Shown: positions 36,391 through 45,641 of the stretch, in pieces
Layout of the letters: each line of letters opens with the position of its first letter
Position numbering within the stretch: the stretch's first letter is position 1
From: CBDCFT01 sp965216365
GTDB taxonomy: Bacteria; Pseudomonadota; Gammaproteobacteria; Arenicellales; CBDCFT01
DNA: 64,000 bases
NCBI GenBank assembly: GCA_965216365.1
Contig: CBDCFT010000003.1
Span: 124,001-188,000 of the forward strand
Reading direction: 5' to 3'
Program-made: the position numbers and the translations under genes
The notes under the pieces: model-generated
Told to the model about the DNA's origin: nothing
The model's database searches: none
The model's input: only the letters and a program-made list of their open reading frames with translations

Positions 36391-37572
36391 ATGCGTGGTA
36401 AGTCACTTATTGTTCTCGCTATCGTGGCCATCGTGTTGGTTGCTGCCGCCATGTTATCGCGCGAGAGACCTGAAACAGCGACGCCGGAGAATGATTTGTT
36501 ATTGCCGGAGTTGATGGACAATGTTAATTCCATTTCCACAATCAGACTCCAAACGGCTGACGCTGCATTCTCGGTACAAAAGTCCGGCGCTGGTTGGAGT
36601 ATTGATCAGCAAGACGGTTACCCGGCAGATACTGAAATAGTACGTTCTCTCTTGTTGGGTATGGCACGTACAAAACGTCTCGAAGCAAAGACCAAGAACC
36701 CGGATTTATACGAAAAACTGCAACTCGAAGATGTTGAAGAAGAAGGTTCGCAGTCTGTTCTGGTCAGCCTGCTTGACGATAAAAACGATTCGTTCGCCGA
36801 TATTGTTTTTGGGAAAAGTCAAGCGGCCAAAGCCGATCCCGCGCAGCGTGAATACTATGTCCGTGTTGGTGACGATCCGCAATCCTGGCTGGTGCAATCG
36901 GACTTTGATTTAGTAAAGGATGCATCGCAATGGTTGCCGCAAGAAGTTCTCGCGGTCGACGAATCGCGTATACGTTCTGCCGAAGTGACTCACGAAGACG
37001 GCACGACGGTAAAAGTGCAACGCGATTCTTCTGAGGAAACAAACTTTGTGCTTTCCAATATTCCAGAAGGCAGAAAATTAAAATACGAGTTCGCGGTAAA
37101 CGATATCGCCAACGCATTTGCCAACTTAAATCTGGAAGATGTGGTTAAAGTTGGCGAGATCGATTTCACCAATGCTAAAAAAGCTAAGATGCGCAGCTTT
37201 GACGGGTTGCAAATCACATTGGAAGCCGCTGAAAAAGATGGTTCCACCTACGCACGTTTGCAGGCTGAATTTGATCCTGAGTCAGTGGATAAGAACGATT
37301 CAGAGGCCGGCACGGAAATCAAACAAGATACTGGCAGCGATACGGAAAGCGCTTCGGTTGTTGAAGAGCAACCAAGTCCGGCACTCAAGTCAGCGGACGA
37401 AATCCAACAAGAAGTAGCGACACTAAATACACGTTGGACAGGATGGGCATATCGACTGCCGGATTTTGAACTGAATAATATCTTCAAGCCCATGGATGAG
37501 TTGCTGGAAGAAGCCGAAGAAGAGGAAACGGAAGAACAAACGTCCGAGGATGACGTTGAAATACAAAATTAA
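36391..37572 (+). CDS. DUF4340 domain-containing protein
   Basis: The 393-aa protein has one N-terminal membrane segment (KSLIVLAIVAIVLVAAAML) and a periplasmic region with repeated beta-rich modules, including TIRLQTADAAFSVQKSGAGWSI near residues 50-71. The C-terminus is very acidic (EEAEEEETEEQTSEDD). DUF4340 proteins almost always follow a GldG-like gene, as here (2 bp apart). The function is unknown; it may cap or anchor the transporter. Confidence 0.85.
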   Translation: MRGKSLIVLAIVAIVLVAAAMLSRERPETATPENDLLLPELMDNVNSISTIRLQTADAAFSVQKSGAGWSIDQQDGYPADTEIVRSLLLGMARTKRLEAKTKNPDLYEKLQLEDVEEEGSQSVLVSLLDDKNDSFADIVFGKSQAAKADPAQREYYVRVGDDPQSWLVQSDFDLVKDASQWLPQEVLAVDESRIRSAEVTHEDGTTVKVQRDSSEETNFVLSNIPEGRKLKYEFAVNDIANAFANLNLEDVVKVGEIDFTNAKKAKMRSFDGLQITLEAAEKDGSTYARLQAEFDPESVDKNDSEAGTEIKQDTGSDTESASVVEEQPSPALKSADEIQQEVATLNTRWTGWAYRLPDFELNNIFKPMDELLEEAEEEETEEQTSEDDVEIQN

Positions 37573-37594
37573 TCTCAAAGTTTCTAAAAGGTAG

Positions 37595-37623
37595 TTGTAG
37601 GCGCCAGCAAGCTGGCGCACAAG
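37595..37623. repeat. REP-like palindrome downstream of the DUF4340 gene
   Basis: The element TTGTAGGCGCC...GGCGCACAAG forms a perfect 8-bp stem (GCGCCAGC/GCTGGCGC) with an AA loop. It is 23 bp after the stop of the ABC operon. It matches the REP-like group at 3886-3965 and 22423-22449 and may serve as a transcript end. Confidence 0.65.
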
Positions 37624-37729
37624 TGCTGCAAACTGATTGCTGTCAGGGCATATTCCGGCTGCCTTCTCATTCTGCTATTCTCGCTACAACCGAATAATTC
37701 ATTGATAAAGTGTTAGCGAGAAAATTTAA

Positions 37730-39418
37730 ATGTCCGAAAGCACAAACGAATTAAACAAAATAAGTCGTCGTATTACCCAGCCGCGATCCCAGGGCGCGTC
37801 TCAGGCCATGTTGTATGCCACGGGTATGACCGACGAGGATATGAACAAGGCGGAAGTCGGCATTGCCAGTGTGTGGTGGGAAGGCAATCCGTGCAATATG
37901 CATTTGAATGATCTCGCGGCCAAAGTGCGTGAAGGCGTGCAGGCAGCCGGATTAATGGGCATGCGATTCAATACCATTGGTGTTAGCGATGGCATTTCCA
38001 TGGGTACCGAAGGCATGAGTTACTCGTTGCAATCGCGCGACCTGATTGCGGATTCTGTCGAAACTGTCATGGGCGGGCAATGGTATGACGCCTGTGTCAC
38101 GATTCCCGGGTGCGATAAAAATATGCCGGGTTGTGTCATGGGCATGGCGCGGGTCAACCGGCCATCGATCATGGTCTATGGCGGCACTATTCGTGGTGGA
38201 CGAATGAACAGTCAGACTATCGACATCGTATCTGCGTTTCAAAGTTACGGTGAGTATGTGGCCAAAAAAATTGACGATGATACGCGCGAAAAAATTGTTA
38301 AGAACGCCTGCCCCGGTGCCGGCGCCTGCGGCGGGATGTACACGGCAAACACCATGGCCAGTGCGATCGAAGCCATGGGCATGTCGTTACCTTACAGCTC
38401 ATCTACACCCGCATTAGACGATGGAAAACATGATGAATGTTTGCGTGTTGGTGAAGCGATTAAGAGTTTGATGGAGAAAGACACCAAGCCGCGCGATATC
38501 ATGACACGTGAGGCGTTCGAAAATGCCATGGTGATAGTTACGGTCTTGGGGGGTTCTACCAATGCCGTATTGCATTTGATTGCCATGGCGCGGGCGGTGG
38601 ATGTGAACCTAACCATTGATGACTTTCAGGCGGTCAGTGACCGGGTACCATACATTGCAGATCTCAAGCCGAGTGGCAAATATGTCATGGAAGATTTGCA
38701 TAACGTCGGTGGCATCCCGGCGGTAATGAAATACTTATTGAAAAACAATCTTATCGACGGTGATTGTTTAACCGTTACCGGCAAAACTATCGCCGAGAAT
38801 CTGGCCAATGTACCGGATTTGCAGGAAGGCCAGGAAATCATTCAATCACTGGATAAACCCATCAAAACGTCCAGTCATATTCAAATATTGAAGGGTAACC
38901 TAGCGCCGGGTGGAGCGGTCGGAAAAATCACCGGCAAGGAAGGCGAGCGTTTCTCCGGGCCTGCGCGAGTATTTGATGCGGAAGAAGATATGTTGCGCGC
39001 ATTGGAGCAAGGCAGGATTCAAAAAGGCGATGTCATTGTTATTCGTTACGAAGGCCCCAAAGGTGGGCCGGGAATGCCGGAGATGCTGACACCGACATCG
39101 GCCATCATGGGTGCGGGCATGGGTAGCGATGTTGCGTTGATAACCGACGGGCGTTTTTCCGGTGGCTCTCATGGTTTCATTATCGGTCACGTCGTCCCGG
39201 AAGCGCAGGAGGGCGGGCCGATAGGTTTGGTAAAAGACGGTGATCAAATCACTATCGATGCTGAAAACAACGAGCTGTCGGTAGCCGTCAGCGATGAGGA
39301 AATGGCGGCGCGCAAGAATGCGTGGAGTGCGCCGCCGTATAAAGCAACACGCGGCACTTTATATAAGTACATAAAAAATGTGCGCGATGCCAGTCAGGGT
39401 TGCGTGACCGACGAGTGA
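37730..39418 (+). CDS. ilvD: Dihydroxy-acid dehydratase
   Basis: This enzyme dehydrates dihydroxy acids in valine and isoleucine synthesis with an iron-sulfur cluster. The 562-aa protein carries the cluster motifs IPGCDKNMPGC near residue 127 and CPGAGACGGMYTANTM near 195. The C-terminal substrate region has ITDGRFSGGSHGFIIGH. Length and start (MSESTNELNKISRRITQPRSQG) are typical of the shorter IlvD class. It is a single gene between the ABC operon and birA. Confidence 0.96.
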   Translation: MSESTNELNKISRRITQPRSQGASQAMLYATGMTDEDMNKAEVGIASVWWEGNPCNMHLNDLAAKVREGVQAAGLMGMRFNTIGVSDGISMGTEGMSYSLQSRDLIADSVETVMGGQWYDACVTIPGCDKNMPGCVMGMARVNRPSIMVYGGTIRGGRMNSQTIDIVSAFQSYGEYVAKKIDDDTREKIVKNACPGAGACGGMYTANTMASAIEAMGMSLPYSSSTPALDDGKHDECLRVGEAIKSLMEKDTKPRDIMTREAFENAMVIVTVLGGSTNAVLHLIAMARAVDVNLTIDDFQAVSDRVPYIADLKPSGKYVMEDLHNVGGIPAVMKYLLKNNLIDGDCLTVTGKTIAENLANVPDLQEGQEIIQSLDKPIKTSSHIQILKGNLAPGGAVGKITGKEGERFSGPARVFDAEEDMLRALEQGRIQKGDVIVIRYEGPKGGPGMPEMLTPTSAIMGAGMGSDVALITDGRFSGGSHGFIIGHVVPEAQEGGPIGLVKDGDQITIDAENNELSVAVSDEEMAARKNAWSAPPYKATRGTLYKYIKNVRDASQGCVTDE

Positions 39419-39463
39419 GAGTCCACTGTAACTGGAATTGACACACCCGGTGATCGCAAACGG

Positions 39464-40291
39464 GTGAGCCATCCACTAGGTTTGTCTGCACCACTTGATC
39501 AAGACGTAATTGCACAATACCTCGCGGACGCAGACGTGGTAACGGGTGATCGCCTGCACGTGTTCGACGAGATCGATTCGACCAATTGTTATTTGCTTGA
39601 CTGGCCGGACATCGGCACCTTGCATGGCCGGGTTTGCCTGGCTGAACATCAAACCGCCGGGCGTGGCCGGCGGGGTAAAGACTGGCATGATTCACCGGGT
39701 GGTAGTGTGATGTTATCCATCGCATGGCTGCTGGATTCAGGGCAAAAACCGAGTGGTTTGAGTTTGTGTGTTGGGGTCGCTATTGTTCGCGCGTTACACC
39801 AAGCGGGTATTGAAAATATTCAATTAAAATGGCCGAACGACGTTTTGTGGGCGGACCGAAAACTCGGTGGCATTCTGGTGGAGACGAGTCAATCCCACGA
39901 TGGAGTATTGCGGGTTATCGCCGGCATGGGCTTGAACGTTCGGCTGAACAAAAATCATGCGGTTGGCATTGGCCAACCCTGGACGGATTTGACGGAAATT
40001 CAACAACAAACTGAAATCGAGTTAGGTGATCGAAATCGATTGGCGGCAAATATTGTTATTCATCTCGACAAAATGTTTGCGCAATTCTCAAATCAAGGAT
40101 TCGCGGCGTTTCGTGTTGAATGGTTGCAATACCACGCACATCGGAATCGTGTCGTTAACGTAACGAAGGGCAATCAATCGATCCAAGGTGTGGCCATTGG
40201 CGTTGACGAGTCCGGCGGATTACAGATTCGAGTCGACGATGGTGAGGTTAAGGTTGTAAACAGCGGCGAAGTCAGCCTGCGCTTGGTATGA
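39464..40291 (+). CDS. birA: Biotin--[acetyl-CoA-carboxylase] ligase, without DNA-binding domain
   Basis: The ligase attaches biotin to the BCCP subunit of acetyl-CoA carboxylase. The 275-aa protein has the adenylate motif GRGRRG at residues 66-71, KWPNDVLW near 124 and KLGGILVE near 135, and a short C-terminal domain. It starts with GTG right at the linker region (HPLGLSAPLDQD), so the winged-helix repressor domain of E. coli BirA is missing. The in-frame upstream sequence reaches the ilvD stop without a start codon. It therefore probably does not regulate biotin genes. coaX follows 10 bp later, the usual gammaproteobacterial order. Confidence 0.92.
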   Translation: MSHPLGLSAPLDQDVIAQYLADADVVTGDRLHVFDEIDSTNCYLLDWPDIGTLHGRVCLAEHQTAGRGRRGKDWHDSPGGSVMLSIAWLLDSGQKPSGLSLCVGVAIVRALHQAGIENIQLKWPNDVLWADRKLGGILVETSQSHDGVLRVIAGMGLNVRLNKNHAVGIGQPWTDLTEIQQQTEIELGDRNRLAANIVIHLDKMFAQFSNQGFAAFRVEWLQYHAHRNRVVNVTKGNQSIQGVAIGVDESGGLQIRVDDGEVKVVNSGEVSLRLV

Positions 40292-40301
40292 TCTTCCTGC
40301 T

Positions 40302-41066
40302 ATGACGAATCGTTTTTTATTGGTGGATGCCGGTAATTCGTTTATAAAATGGGCGGTGGACGACGGGAGCACACTCAGTCACAACGCGAGTGCGCCCATT
40401 GATTCGTTAGATTTATCAACCAGTTGGGTTCAACTGCCTGCGCCCGAGGCGGTTTGTGTCGCAAACGTTGCCAGTGACGAAGTGCGCAATGCGATCAGCG
40501 ATTATTGTTCGCGTATCTGGCACCGGCGGGTACAGTTTATTGAATCACAGTCGCAGCAGCTTGGCGTCATCAACGGCTACACTGACCCGGCGCAATTGGG
40601 CTGTGACCGCTGGGCGGCGTTGATTGGCGCATGGGGATTACACAAAGTCCCGCTGGCAGTGGTGGATTGCGGAACTGCTGTAACCGTTGATGTAATTAAC
40701 GCTAATGGCGAGTTTGTCGGAGGCGTTATTTTTCCGGGTATGGATTTAATGCGACATTCATTACTCAACCACACGCAATTTATTAATGAGATAGAATCAC
40801 CACTTCAAAACGTATTTGGCCGGTCAACCGGTGAGTGCGTACGGGCGGGAGTGGAATTTGCCGTCGTGGGTGGATTGGAACGGGTGCTGCGGGAATTCAC
40901 AAATGAAATGGGTAACGAGTTGAAGGTATTATTAACCGGCGGACAGGCGGGTCGCGTACAGCAATGGCTTAACCATCCGGTTGATCTCATACCCGACCTG
41001 GTGTTACAGGGTTTAGCGCGAATTATCAGATCGTCCAACCAGGCAGCGGTGGAGACCGGCGAATGA
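40302..41066 (+). CDS. coaX: Type III pantothenate kinase
   Basis: The kinase catalyses the first step of coenzyme A synthesis. The 254-aa protein has the ASKHA-type phosphate motif DAGNSFIKW (residues 9-17), a second phosphate motif DCGTAVTVDVIN near 126-137 with GGVIFPGMDLM following, and the adenosine-site region LLTGGQAG near 211. Length is normal. Its end overlaps the next start by 4 bases. birA-coaX-SPOR gene-tRNA/tuf is a familiar gammaproteobacterial order. Confidence 0.94.
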   Translation: MTNRFLLVDAGNSFIKWAVDDGSTLSHNASAPIDSLDLSTSWVQLPAPEAVCVANVASDEVRNAISDYCSRIWHRRVQFIESQSQQLGVINGYTDPAQLGCDRWAALIGAWGLHKVPLAVVDCGTAVTVDVINANGEFVGGVIFPGMDLMRHSLLNHTQFINEIESPLQNVFGRSTGECVRAGVEFAVVGGLERVLREFTNEMGNELKVLLTGGQAGRVQQWLNHPVDLIPDLVLQGLARIIRSSNQAAVETGE

Positions 41067-41737
41067 AATGGCTGTTCGCGTTATTGGTGTTGGCCAACAT
41101 GGCTTTGTATCTCTGGGCATCCGGACTGGAACGGCATAAGCCTGACGCGAACGGCAGCAGCCGGCCGGCGGTAAATGAAAAAAGCATGCGTTTGTTGAGC
41201 GAAGTGACATTAGGTGACGCCGCGCAGGAAACAGTTGAATTGTCGGCTTTGCTGGCAGAACAATGCGTTCGTGTCGGGCCTTTCGAACAGGATGAGACCT
41301 TTAACAAAGCCACCGAAGTATTCGATAGTCTCGATTTAAGCTATGACCGCCAGACCGTGAACGCGCGCGAGGTGCAGCGCTTTAGGGTCCAAACCGGCCC
41401 GTTTGACAGCCCGGCTGCCGCCGAAGCCCGGATTGCCGAATTACAAAGCCAGGGCATCGATGCCTACCTGATACAAAATTCAAAGGACGAGGACATCATC
41501 ACATTGAAGCTGTTCCCGCAGGAAAGCGCGGCGCAGGAATTGGTTACCGAACTGGCTGGTAAAGGTATTGACGCGCGCATCAGCAGGGAAATTGACTCGC
41601 TCGGCCCATTTCGCTGGCTTGAGGCCGCGTACAGCCAATCCGGCACGCTGACGGACTTGCGTGCAACGGACTGGGGTGAGCCGGGTGTTCAGGTGCATTC
41701 AGAAGCCTGCGAGAAAACGGACGAGGGGCGGGGTTAG
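41063..41737 (+). CDS. SPOR domain-containing protein
   Basis: The 224-aa protein begins with a short hydrophobic segment (WLFALLVLANMALYLWA, residues 3-19) that anchors it in the inner membrane. It has a region near 70-165 with VGPFEQDETFNKA and FRVQTGPFDSPAAAEARIAELQSQGIDAYL, which fits a SPOR peptidoglycan-binding domain. Such proteins bind denuded septal glycan. It follows coaX as in Pseudomonas-like genomes. The C-terminus (KTDEGRG) is low-complexity. Confidence 0.82.
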   Translation: MKWLFALLVLANMALYLWASGLERHKPDANGSSRPAVNEKSMRLLSEVTLGDAAQETVELSALLAEQCVRVGPFEQDETFNKATEVFDSLDLSYDRQTVNAREVQRFRVQTGPFDSPAAAEARIAELQSQGIDAYLIQNSKDEDIITLKLFPQESAAQELVTELAGKGIDARISREIDSLGPFRWLEAAYSQSGTLTDLRATDWGEPGVQVHSEACEKTDEGRG

Positions 41738-41831
41738 CCTGAATTCGCAGCGTTGACCGGTGCAAGGCTTTCGGTCAATTCAAATTATTACTCCCGAATC
41801 GAAATTTTTTTGCATTTGGCACGAAAATTGA

Positions 41832-41860
41832 TTGCGGCCAGGCATGAGTTTCCCTACAAT
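41832..41860 (+). promoter_or_regulatory. Probable stable-RNA promoter for the tRNA-tuf operon
   Basis: A -10 hexamer TACAAT (41855-41860) lies 17 bp after a weak -35 TTGCGG (41832-41837). The region just downstream is GC-rich (CGGCGCCCCCGAGCG), the discriminator type of growth-rate and ppGpp controlled rRNA/tRNA promoters. The tRNA-Thr gene begins 33 bp after the -10. Confidence 0.6.
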
Positions 41861-41892
41861 CGGCGCCCCCGAGCGCGTGGCGTCCGGGCAGC

Positions 41893-42278
41893 GCCCGCAT
41901 AGCTCAGCTGGCTAGAGCAGCTGATTTGTAGAGTTGTTGCACCTTGCGTAAAGAAATTTACCAAGTGGAGGTGGCTAAAACGGGGAAACCTTCCCCCGCG
42001 AATCTCCGGAGTAAATGCGTTGACTGGCAGTTTAAGTGGCGTACCGGTGCGGTGATGGCAATCCCGTGCTACCCTGACAGGTTGTTTTGCTGATTTGAGA
42101 GCGGAACAAACCAAACGGGGGAGTGTAGAGACTTTACACCACCCACCTAAGTCGAGTTTTCGATAAGGCGAAGAGAAAGTCCAGACTCCAAACCCGATAA
42201 TCGCGATAATCGGGGCTGTGAAAACAGTAGTGGGTAAGAATCAGCAGGTCGGGGGTTCGAATCCCTCTGCGGGCTCCA
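41893..42278 (+). tRNA. thrU: tRNA-Thr (anticodon UGU), interrupted by a group I intron
   Basis: The two exons are 41893-41929 and 42239-42278. Joined, they give a full 77-base cloverleaf: acceptor GCCCGCA/TGCGGGC, D arm AGCTCAGCTGGCTAGAGC, anticodon arm GCTGA-TTTGTAA-TCAGC with TGT at positions 34-36, T arm with GTTCGAATC, discriminator T and encoded CCA. The break lies between anticodon base 36 and base 37. It is the first gene of a Thr-Tyr-Gly-Thr-tuf transcript, the same order as thrU-tyrU-glyT-thrT-tufB in E. coli, so the interrupted gene is the thrU equivalent. Its proper function depends on splicing. Confidence 0.93.
41930..42238 (+). ncRNA. Group I self-splicing intron in tRNA-Thr
   Basis: This 309-nt insertion has the group I core. 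P3: GGTGG (41970-41974) with CCACC (about 42139-42143). P4: ACGGGG (41980-41985) with TCCCGT (42062-42067), the latter in the Q-like string GGCAATCCCGTGCT. P7: GACTTT (42130-42135) with AAAGTC (42176-42181), the latter in the S-like string AAGAGAAAGTCC. P8: TCGA-GTTT-TCGA (42152-42163). The 5' exon ends in U and the intron ends in G, as group I splicing needs. A P1 between exon TTTGT and intron GTAAA near 41948-41952 is possible. No homing endonuclease is encoded. Confidence 0.88.
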
Positions 42279-42360
42279 GATTTGCATACAGTACGACCGA
42301 TTTGTTTATTGACCACAATAGTTTATCAGGAGATAATTAACCGTTTACGCAGATTTTTCA

Positions 42361-42445
42361 GGAGGGGTTCCCGAGCGGTCAAAGGGGGCAGACTGTAAAT
42401 CTGCTGGCTCAGCCTTCGGAGGTTCGAATCCTCCCCCCTCCACCA
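42361..42445 (+). tRNA. tyrU: tRNA-Tyr (anticodon GUA)
   Basis: This is a class II tRNA with a long variable arm. Acceptor GGAGGGG pairs with CCCCTCC, the anticodon loop is CTGTAAA with GTA at 42395-42397, the T arm contains GGTTCGAATCC and CCA is encoded. Confidence 0.96.
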
Positions 42446-42538
42446 TTTAATGGTGAGGCAAGTTACCCGGAGGATCGGAACGCTAGCCCGCGGTTTTTTT
42501 GACAATAGGAATTGAAATTATTGAACTAAGACTTCGTC

Positions 42539-42612
42539 GCGGGTGTAGTTCAACGGTAGAACCTCAGCCTTCCAAGCTGATGATGTGGGTTCGATTCCCA
42601 TCACCCGCTCCA
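42539..42612 (+). tRNA. glyT: tRNA-Gly (anticodon UCC)
   Basis: Acceptor GCGGGTG pairs with CACCCGC, the anticodon loop is CTTCCAA with TCC at 42571-42573, the T arm has GGTTCGATTCC and CCA is encoded. Third gene of the tRNA cluster. Confidence 0.96.
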
Positions 42613-42626
42613 GGTGAGCATGTTGG

Positions 42627-42702
<76 letters not shown>

Positions 42703-42802
42703 TATTTATTTTATGGAATCCGCAAAAATTTTTAATCTTTATAACCATTTGATTTGTCATCGGTTTGTTTTGACAATTATGAACAGCGAGAGGTAACAAG
42801 AA

Positions 42803-43993
<1,191 letters not shown>

Positions 43994-44050
43994 GGACGGA
44001 TAAATAACGGGTCAAAGCGGTCTCAACACCCTTCACGATTGACGGCAATT

Positions 44051-44126
44051 AGGCCAGTAGCTCAATTGGCAGAGCGGCGGTCTCCAAAACCGCAGGTTGG
44101 GGGTTCGATTCCCTCCTGGCCTGCCA
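44051..44126 (+). tRNA. trpT: tRNA-Trp (anticodon CCA)
   Basis: Acceptor AGGCCAG pairs with CTGGCCT, the anticodon loop is TCTCCAAAA with CCA at 44084-44086, discriminator G, and CCA is encoded. It sits between tuf and secE, as in many gammaproteobacteria. Confidence 0.96.
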
Positions 44127-44166
44127 ACGATTAACGACGGGTAGAACGCAAACTCTTTACCATTAC

Positions 44167-44517
44167 ATGGACCGGATAAAACTTATCATTTCGGCGGCAA
44201 TTGTTGTCGCCGGAGCTGCGGCTTTTTATTATTTCGGCGATGCACCGTTGGTATTGCGCATTGGCGGTGTGTTACTCAGTTTGGCTGCCGCTGCTGCGCT
44301 GGCCGCGACCACCGAACTTGGGCGTGAGACCATTGAGTTTTTCAAGGGCGCTAATCTCGAGCGTCGTAAAGTGGTTTGGCCGACATGGCCGGACACCTGG
44401 AAAGGCACCTTGATGGTGATCGTCATGGTGATAATTGTTGGTTTGTATTTGTGGTTTTTGGACAGAATGTCTTTTCTGGTTATCTACGATTTGATTCTGG
44501 GTACCAGTAATACTTAA
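44167..44517 (+). CDS. secE: Preprotein translocase subunit SecE
   Basis: SecE clamps the SecY channel. The 116-aa protein has three membrane segments (about residues 5-25, 31-49 and 84-106), the three-span gammaproteobacterial form. The conserved amphipathic helix and SecE core read ERRKVVWPTWPDTWKGTLMV, near residues 65-84. nusG follows after 21 bp, the standard pairing. Confidence 0.93.
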   Translation: MDRIKLIISAAIVVAGAAAFYYFGDAPLVLRIGGVLLSLAAAAALAATTELGRETIEFFKGANLERRKVVWPTWPDTWKGTLMVIVMVIIVGLYLWFLDRMSFLVIYDLILGTSNT

Positions 44518-44538
44518 TTGATTGAGTTAACGATTTAG

Positions 44539-45075
44539 ATGGCAAAAAAACGCTGGTATGTGGTGCACGCTTTCTCGGGTTACGAGAAACACGTACAGCA
44601 ATCGATCAAGGAGCATATCCAGCGCGCGGGTATGGAAGAATTCTTTGGCGATATCCTGGTGCCGACCGAGGAAATTGTCGAGTTGCGGGGCGGCCAGAAA
44701 CGCACCAGTGAGCGTAAATTTTTCCCAGGCTATGTGTTAGTGCAAATGGAAATGAACGATGAAACCTGGCACCTGATCAAATCGGTTCCGCGAGTGACGG
44801 GTTTTATCGGTGGCACCAATTCCAAGCCGACACCGATTAGCGACAAAGAAGCCGCGGCTATTATCGAACAGGTCGAAGCCGGCGCCGATAAGCCACGGCC
44901 CAAGTTTTCGTTTCAGCCGGGTGAGTTGGTGCGGGTTATCGATGGGCCGTTCCAGGACTTTAACGGCACGGTCGAAGATGTGAATTTTGAGAAGAGTAAA
45001 TTGCGCGTGGCGGTATCGATTTTTGGCCGTTCAACGCCCGTAGAGTTGGAGTTTAGTCAGGTCGAAAAGGGCTAA
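44539..45075 (+). CDS. nusG: Transcription termination/antitermination protein NusG
   Basis: NusG binds RNA polymerase and links it to Rho or to the ribosome. The 178-aa protein has the N-terminal NGN domain (KKRWYVVHAFSGYEKHVQQ, with FFPGYVLVQMEM near 59-70) and the C-terminal KOW domain (GELVRVIDGPFQDFNGTVEDV near 132-152). Length and motifs match the family. Confidence 0.96.
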   Translation: MAKKRWYVVHAFSGYEKHVQQSIKEHIQRAGMEEFFGDILVPTEEIVELRGGQKRTSERKFFPGYVLVQMEMNDETWHLIKSVPRVTGFIGGTNSKPTPISDKEAAAIIEQVEAGADKPRPKFSFQPGELVRVIDGPFQDFNGTVEDVNFEKSKLRVAVSIFGRSTPVELEFSQVEKG

Positions 45076-45184
45076 AACCTGTCTCAAAATAGTTGTATTC
45101 GTCTATTTGTGATACAGGTTTGGGCGCTGGTTGTAGTTAGTTAACTGTAAGTAAATCTCGGGGAGTCAGATCGTTGAATCTGAC
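45076..45184 (+). promoter_or_regulatory. Two stem-loops between nusG and rplK
   Basis: A hairpin with ends AACCTGT (45076-45082) and ACAGGTT (45114-45120) lies right after the nusG stop and has further inner pairing (CAAAATAG with CTATTTG). A second hairpin, GTCAGAT/ATCTGAC (45165-45171 with 45178-45184), lies 23 bases before rplK. In E. coli ribosomal protein L1 represses the L11 operon through this leader. The second hairpin is a candidate site, but I cannot match it to the L1 consensus with certainty. Confidence 0.45.
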
Positions 45185-45207
45185 GCCTGCACCCGACGGA
45201 GTAAAAA

Positions 45208-45639
45208 ATGGCAAAGAAAATAGAATCGTATATACGATTGCAAGTACCGGCGGGTGACGCCAAACCAAGTCCGCCAGTTGGTCCGGCCCTGGGTCAACAC
45301 GGCGTGAACATCATGGAGTTCTGCAAGGCATTTAACGCGGAAACCCAGAGTCTGGAGCAAGGCCTGCCGATTCCCGTGGTGATTACGGTTTACAATGATA
45401 AAAGCTTTACCTTTATCAGGAAAACACCGCCGGCATCGGTATTGTTAAAGAAAGCACTGGGTACAGACAAAGGCAGTGCCGTGCCCAACCGTGACAAGAT
45501 TGGCACGGTGACGCGCGCGCAACTGGAAGAAATCGCCAAGGTAAAAATGGAAGATCTGAACGCGTACGATATGGATCAGGCGGTGCGTATTATCGCGGGC
45601 AGTGCGCGCAGCATGGGCATTGAGACGGAGGGCGTTTAA
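45208..45639 (+). CDS. rplK: 50S ribosomal protein L11
   Basis: L11 forms the GTPase-associated centre with 23S rRNA. The 143-aa protein starts AKKIESYIRLQVPAGDAKPS and has the hallmark PPVGPALGQHGVNIMEFCKAFN near residues 21-42 and TPPASVLLKKA near 75. The C-terminal RNA-binding domain is complete. rplA follows after 2 bases. Confidence 0.98.
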   Translation: MAKKIESYIRLQVPAGDAKPSPPVGPALGQHGVNIMEFCKAFNAETQSLEQGLPIPVVITVYNDKSFTFIRKTPPASVLLKKALGTDKGSAVPNRDKIGTVTRAQLEEIAKVKMEDLNAYDMDQAVRIIAGSARSMGIETEGV

Positions 45640-45641
45640 TT

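Noticed and set aside
41930..42238. RNase P RNA, group II intron or archaeal-type tRNA intron as the identity of the tRNA-Thr insert
   Set aside because: The GAAAGTCC string recalls RNase P, but the order of P3, P4, P7 and P8 pairs and the U...G boundaries fit group I. There is no group II domain V and no bulge-helix-bulge motif, and the insert is too long for the latter.
42134..42316. Minus-strand ORF over the tRNA-Thr 3' exon (contains GIRTPDLLILT)
   Set aside because: It is the antisense translation of tRNA sequence, a common database artefact.
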